A stretch of 37,654 nucleotides of DNA from an uncultured Rhodospirillales bacterium. GTDB taxonomy: Bacteria; Pseudomonadota; Alphaproteobacteria; Acetobacterales; Acetobacteraceae. Below, in pieces: positions 34,115 to 37,654 of the stretch. The notes under the pieces are model-generated. The model made no database searches. It saw only the letters and a list, made by a program, of their open reading frames with translations, and was not told where the DNA came from. Position numbers and translations under genes: made by a program. The stretch is taken from positions 1-37,654 of the forward strand of contig CAIYMY010000176.1 of NCBI GenBank assembly GCA_903927465.1, in the 5' to 3' direction. The stretch's first letter is position 1. Each line of letters begins with the position of its first letter.

Positions 34115-34267
34115 GCAAAAAATGAGGCGAGCAGGCGGCCGCAGAGGATATTTCGGCGGCCAGAGGGGATGACGTCGCCGCAGCTGCTGGAGGGGGTGCC
34201 GGTGGGGTGGGCACATCGGCAGGAACGTCTTTTGTCCGGCGCGCCAACGCGACTCACCGAAGGCTAG
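34115..34267 (+). pseudogene. Serine-recombinase-type C-terminal tail, copy B
   Basis: Plus-strand frame from just after the PIN stop reads RRPEGMTSPQLLEGVPVGWA, then HRQERLLSG, ending at TAG 34265-34267. It corresponds to the end of the same tail as copy A (RQPDG...VPVGWGEQR), and both share the DNA block gggggtgccggtggggtggg or close to it. Only the last ~40 residues are recognisable. Confidence 0.5.
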
Positions 34268-34294
34268 GTCCGGATCGAAACGTGACATCCAATC

Positions 34295-35203
34295 CTATCG
34301 CTTCGGAAGCCAGCGCTTGGCGATGCGGCAGGCAACCGTGAAGGCGGGATTGAAGACATTGCCGACATCGTAACGGACGACCTGGCCCATCAGATGGCTG
34401 GCGGCGCGCGCATCCAAACCGTAGTCTTCGCTGAGCCAGCGCGACATCTCGGTCGTGGCGTGCTGTAGCGCCTGGTCCAGCGGCCGCGCATTGCCAACGG
34501 TAAAGATATCGTCGGCCGTCTCGCCCCGCGGCCAGGTGATCTTCCGCTTCAGCACGCGGAACGTGACCTCCATCTCGAAGGACGTCTCAATGCCGGTGCC
34601 GACGATCTCGCCATCACCCTGGCAGGCGTGCCCGTCGCCCAGATAAAAAAGCGCACCGGGTACTGCGACGGGAAACCAAGCCGTCGTGCCGGGTGCGAAC
34701 AGCCGGTAATCCATATTGCCGCCATTCTGCGCGCTGGTCGCGGTGGACAGCGCCTGCCCACCCGCCGGCGCGACCCCGAAGCAGCCGATCATCGGCTGGA
34801 TGGGCGGGGCGAAATCCTCAAGTCCTTTCACCTTATCCTGTAGCCGCACCGTTCCGGCTTCGCGATCAATATCCCAGACCACACGCTGCTGCGGTGGCCT
34901 GTCGAGGATGGCGGCTGGGTCCAGCACCATCAGGGCGAGTGGCGAATATGTCCAGCCGGTCGCTCGGCTTGGTGTCAGCCGATCGATCCGGACAGTCAGC
35001 GTATCCCCGGGCTCGGCGCCCTCAATGAAGAACGGACCCGTCATCGGATTTGGCCGGTTGGCGACCGTCACCTCCCGCGCATCCAGGCCGGACGCATCGA
35101 TTGTGTCGGTCACCACGGTGTCGCCATCAGCAACGCGAAGGCAGGGTTCAGCGACGCCGATCGCGTTGAAGTATCGTGTGGGGTGAAAGCGGTGCTTGGC
35201 CAT
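34295..35203 (-). CDS. Acetamidase/formamidase family protein
   Basis: 302 residues, cytoplasmic, FmdA/AmdA fold, hydrolysing short amides to the acid and ammonia in characterised members. Recognised by the N-terminal HFHPTRYFNAIGVAEP-like start, PMTGPFFIEGAEPGDTLTVR, PPIQPMIGCFGVAPAGGQAL, GGNMDYRLFAPGTTAWFPVA and the GDGHACQGDGEIVGTGIETS stretch. A longer frame starts at 35395, but AGGA precedes the ATG at 35203 and the conserved region begins there. It stands alone, convergent with the PIN module; substrate not predictable. Confidence 0.9.
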   Translation of the reverse strand: MAKHRFHPTRYFNAIGVAEPCLRVADGDTVVTDTIDASGLDAREVTVANRPNPMTGPFFIEGAEPGDTLTVRIDRLTPSRATGWTYSPLALMVLDPAAILDRPPQQRVVWDIDREAGTVRLQDKVKGLEDFAPPIQPMIGCFGVAPAGGQALSTATSAQNGGNMDYRLFAPGTTAWFPVAVPGALFYLGDGHACQGDGEIVGTGIETSFEMEVTFRVLKRKITWPRGETADDIFTVGNARPLDQALQHATTEMSRWLSEDYGLDARAASHLMGQVVRYDVGNVFNPAFTVACRIAKRWLPKR

Positions 35204-35540
35204 GGGGTTCCTGGGATATCTTGCTGGTATAGGCCGCTTGGTTCGCGCCAAGGCCTGCTTCAGGCACGTTAGGAACGGAGGTGCGCGGCGGTCAAGCAGC
35301 AGTATAGGCGTAAACTTGGCGCCGGTTACTACGCGAACCGACCTGGCGCTGGTGAAGGCTACGGCGCTGGCGCCCAGATATCCGTAGCTTTGCATCGGGC
35401 CGCCGCACTAAAGCGCCCCAATTCAACCCCTGATTTCGGAAATCTTTCGGGTAAGTTTCAGCCCATTCTCGGGACTACGCCCCAGAGTCGGCGGCATTTT
35501 CCCCCAGCCGGAACAAGCCGGCCTTCAGGGGGTTCAGACC
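35204..35540. other. Intergenic, divergent promoters
   Basis: 337 bp between the amidase-type gene and the small membrane protein gene. No gene recognised; a plus-strand frame at 35196-35387 has no known content. It should contain the promoters of both directions. cagggggttcagacc before 35541 is a ribosome binding site. Confidence 0.5.
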
Positions 35541-35735
35541 ATGTATCACGAAATTACCTCGGCACTTCTGGGCCACGCGCTGCTTGGCGCGGTCTTGGCC
35601 ATACTTGCCTTCGCTACCGCCTTTTGGCTTCTCCTGGCTTTCCGCTCGGCCCGCGTGGCCATTCGGGAGCTCTCCGAGCTCAATCAGTCGCTCCAGACCA
35701 GCCCTAGGTCCGTTGTTGAAGCCCGCGCGTCATGA
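35541..35735 (+). CDS. Small single-pass membrane protein
   Basis: 64 residues with one strong membrane helix (LLGAVLAILAFATAFWLLLA, about 14-33) and a polar, possibly coiled C-terminus (IRELSELNQSLQTSPRS). AGGGGG lies before the ATG. It overlaps the next gene by 4 bp (ATGA), so it is likely the first gene of the MFS operon. Function unknown. Confidence 0.65.
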   Translation: MYHEITSALLGHALLGAVLAILAFATAFWLLLAFRSARVAIRELSELNQSLQTSPRSVVEARAS

Positions 35736-35989
35736 TCACCGCGGTCTTCCTGATGCACTTCTTCCTCTGCGGCCCAACCGAAATGTTTTGCGAGGAAGGC
35801 CGCATGACGCATCAATCCTGCGCGGCGGCCGAGGCCTGGCTGCGCGCAGGGCTTCGCCCGGACCAGACGCTGCTGGTTTCCGCCTGTGAGGGCATTGACC
35901 AGCAAAACCCCATCACCGCCGCCGCCCCGCCGGAAGAAAGGGCGCTGCCCCAGCTCGCCGCCCGCGCGGCCGCGAAAGGGGGTGAGTGA
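35732..35989 (+). CDS. Small Cys-containing protein of unknown function
   Basis: 85 residues, starting with a short hydrophobic stretch (MITAVFLMHFFLCG) that may be a weak signal or anchor. Cys at 13, 20, 30 and 52 (FLCG, MFCEEG, HQSCAAAEAWL, SACEG) suggest two disulfides if exported. The C-terminal part is Ala/Pro-rich. Both ends overlap neighbouring genes, with the last A of its TGA being the first base of the MFS start. Not recognised. Confidence 0.6.
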   Translation: MITAVFLMHFFLCGPTEMFCEEGRMTHQSCAAAEAWLRAGLRPDQTLLVSACEGIDQQNPITAAAPPEERALPQLAARAAAKGGE

Positions 35990-37654
35990 TGTCCCCGATC
36001 TCCCCCTGGCTGCGCCATCGCGGCTGGCTGGTCGTGCTGGGCGCCTTTCTTATCCAGGTTGTTGGCTTCGGTGCAATTTACTCAAGTTCTGCCTTCTCAG
36101 CGGAAATCGCAACAAGCCTCGGCATGGATCGCGCGGATGCCGATTTGGTGATGGGGCTGAGCCTGGGCTCAAGCTTCCTGGTCAGCGCCATGAGCGGATC
36201 ACTGGCGGATCGCTTTGGGTCGCGCCCGCTTGCCGTGTTCGGCATGATCCTTGTTGCGTCCGGCTTCGCCCTGGCAGCGCTGGTACAGCACGTAATCACA
36301 CTTTTCCTGAGCTATGGGCTGCTGCTGGGGCTTGGGGTCGGCTTGGCCAATGTTCCGGCCCTTGCCGCAGTGCAGCGCTGGTTCCTGATTAAACGAGGCC
36401 TTGCCACTGGCCTTGCCTCGGCAGGCATGGGGGTAGGTACCTTCCTGGTGCCGATCCTCAAGGATTTTCTTTCCGGCTTTGGCGATTGGCGCGCCATTTT
36501 CCTTTGCTTCGCCGCGCTCGCCATTCTGGTTGGCTTGGCCGGTGCGCTGCTGCTGGATGCGCAGCCCGAAAGACATGGCATGGGGCCGGATGGCACGCGG
36601 CTCAACCCGGCGCTCGCCACGCGTCCGGCAGAGGGCCTAAGCCTTGGCCAGGCTTTGCGCAGCCGCAGCTTCCAATACGCGCTGCTTGGAACGCTACTGG
36701 TTTCCATACCTGTCTCCGCGCCGATGATGTTGTTGGTCGGCTCGGCAGAAGTAAGGGGTCTCAGCCATCAGCAGGCGATTGGGCTGCTCGGCTTGGTCGG
36801 CGCTGGTTCACTTTCTGGGCGTTTCATCCTGGGTGCCGCAGCGGATCGTCTAGGCCGGCGCCCCAGCTTCCTGGTCATCTGCTTTGCGCTTGGCCTTGTC
36901 ATGTTTGGCTGGGCTGCGGCGCGAGACGCCTGGTCGCTTTACGCCTTCGCCCTGGTCTATGGCGTGCTTCAAGGTAGCTTTCTCGCGTTGCTGCCCGCCT
37001 TTACCGCAGATGTTTTTGGTCGGCGCGCAATCGGCGGCCTGATTGGCGCACTATATACCGGCCGAGGCGTGGGATTGCTGGCGGGCCTGCCACAGATGTG
37101 TGCCGGCATCGCCTTCTTCGGCACCTATGAGGTATCGATCCTAGTCTGCGGCCTTGCCGGCTTGTTCGGTGCCGTCCTGCTTTGCTTGGCGCGGCCCGAA
37201 GCGGCCGGTGAGCGCAAGCTTGCGCCCGCCAAGCCCGCTATAGTGGCGACAGCCTCACGTGCAACAACGTCGGCGAAGATGGGGCAAACTGTCCTGGCCC
37301 TTTGGCTGCTGTCGGTCCTTGGCCTTGGGACCGGCATGCTGGCTGCTTCGCCACGCGGTGCCGCGGCCGAAGCGCTGGTGCCCGATACTGCGATCCGCGC
37401 CGCCAACCTGCCCATCACCCAGGCTAAGGGGGGCGCGCGGTCCTTCGCGGTGACCTTGGCCGATGGCTCAGTAATCTTCGACATGCCCGAAGCGGCTTCA
37501 CGCCAGCCCCTGCCTGCTGTGCTGATTATTCATGATGCGTCCGGCGCTGATGGCCGCGCGGTGCCTTACGCGGAACACTTGCTCGGCGCCGACATTGTTG
37601 TGCTGGAATTGCGCGACCCCAGCCTGGAAGCCGCTGGGGCCGCGCTGGCAGCCC
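35989..37654 (+). CDS. MFS transporter with C-terminal hydrolase-like domain, 3' end cut off
   Basis: The frame is open from ATG 35989 to the window edge (555 residues visible). Residues 1 to about 405 are a major facilitator with 12 helices; the loop motif GSLADRFGSRPL follows helix 2 and AADRLGRRPSF lies in the second half. GDWRAIFLCF is typical of the oxalate/formate-antiporter-like and monocarboxylate subgroup. After an Ala-rich linker (about 405-435) comes another hydrophobic helix (LALWLLSVLGLGTGMLAA), then a soluble part with ILPAVLIIHDASGADGRAV-like sequence resembling the start of an alpha/beta hydrolase (dienelactone hydrolase type). No stop or shift interrupts the frame. The catalytic Ser would lie outside the window. 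Confidence 0.83.
   Translation, partial: MSPISPWLRHRGWLVVLGAFLIQVVGFGAIYSSSAFSAEIATSLGMDRADADLVMGLSLGSSFLVSAMSGSLADRFGSRPLAVFGMILVASGFALAALVQHVITLFLSYGLLLGLGVGLANVPALAAVQRWFLIKRGLATGLASAGMGVGTFLVPILKDFLSGFGDWRAIFLCFAALAILVGLAGALLLDAQPERHGMGPDGTRLNPALATRPAEGLSLGQALRSRSFQYALLGTLLVSIPVSAPMMLLVGSAEVRGLSHQQAIGLLGLVGAGSLSGRFILGAAADRLGRRPSFLVICFALGLVMFGWAAARDAWSLYAFALVYGVLQGSFLALLPAFTADVFGRRAIGGLIGALYTGRGVGLLAGLPQMCAGIAFFGTYEVSILVCGLAGLFGAVLLCLARPEAAGERKLAPAKPAIVATASRATTSAKMGQTVLALWLLSVLGLGTGMLAASPRGAAAEALVPDTAIRAANLPITQAKGGARSFAVTLADGSVIFDMPEAASRQPLPAVLIIHDASGADGRAVPYAEHLLGADIVVLELRDPSLEAAGAALAA

Noticed and set aside
1-37654. CRISPR arrays, tRNA or rRNA genes
   Set aside because: No regularly spaced repeats and no cloverleaf or rRNA-like sequence were seen on reading both strands.

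Overview
The window looks like chromosome of an alphaproteobacterium, most plausibly a Roseomonas-type Acetobacteraceae. The reasons are moderate-to-high GC, several peptide-type and branched-chain amino-acid-type ABC importers, an orphan Bug-family (TctC-like) binding protein, hydantoinase/oxoprolinase genes and many twin-arginine-like signal peptides. This is an inference from gene content; there is no rRNA or marker gene here. No tRNA, rRNA or CRISPR array was seen.

Layout. (1) 1-1192: end of a fused DppD-DppF ATPase of an importer that lies mostly outside the window. (2) 1855-6520, minus strand: a complete branched-chain amino-acid type importer (binding protein, LivG, LivF, LivH, LivM) with overlapping or nearly abutting genes. 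(3) 7214-10785, minus: hyuA-hyuB, divergent from (4) 11031-16140, plus: a complete peptide-type importer (binding protein, two permeases, fused double ATPase). (5) 16905-17876: orphan Bug-family binding protein, convergent with (6) a PatB/MalY-type C-S lyase and a second fused double ATPase on the minus strand (17873-20888). (7) Divergent from these, 20979-29162: rhodanese-type sulfurtransferase, peptide-type binding protein, two permeases, a second binding protein with no signal peptide, a VOC protein and a large NTPase with a C-terminal FGE-sulfatase (SUMF1) domain. Several junctions here are stop/start overlaps. (8) 29163-34294: accessory stretch with a ParDE module, an AbrB/PIN module, two proteins of unknown function and many gene relics. 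(9) 34295-37654: acetamidase/formamidase-type protein, two small proteins and an MFS transporter that runs into a hydrolase-like domain at the window end.

How it may work together. The fused ATPase at 19080-20888 is the most likely energiser for the permeases at 23527-25379, which have no ATPase of their own nearby. A C-S lyase, a sulfurtransferase and a peptide-type importer share one divergent promoter region, which suggests uptake and breakdown of a sulfur-containing amino-acid or peptide conjugate. The cytosolic binding protein and the NTPase-FGE protein at the end of that operon have no obvious transport role and could sense the substrate. That arrangement is the most unusual thing in the window.

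The gaps between operons are not empty. They hold broken pieces of genes typical of plasmids and integrative elements: a ParB-type DNA methyltransferase, two DUF3489 relics, a DUF6900 relic, two serine-recombinase-type tails, two IS3-type transposase ends, and two copies of an unnamed small gene about 28 kb apart. The region has apparently been colonised and eroded by mobile DNA several times.
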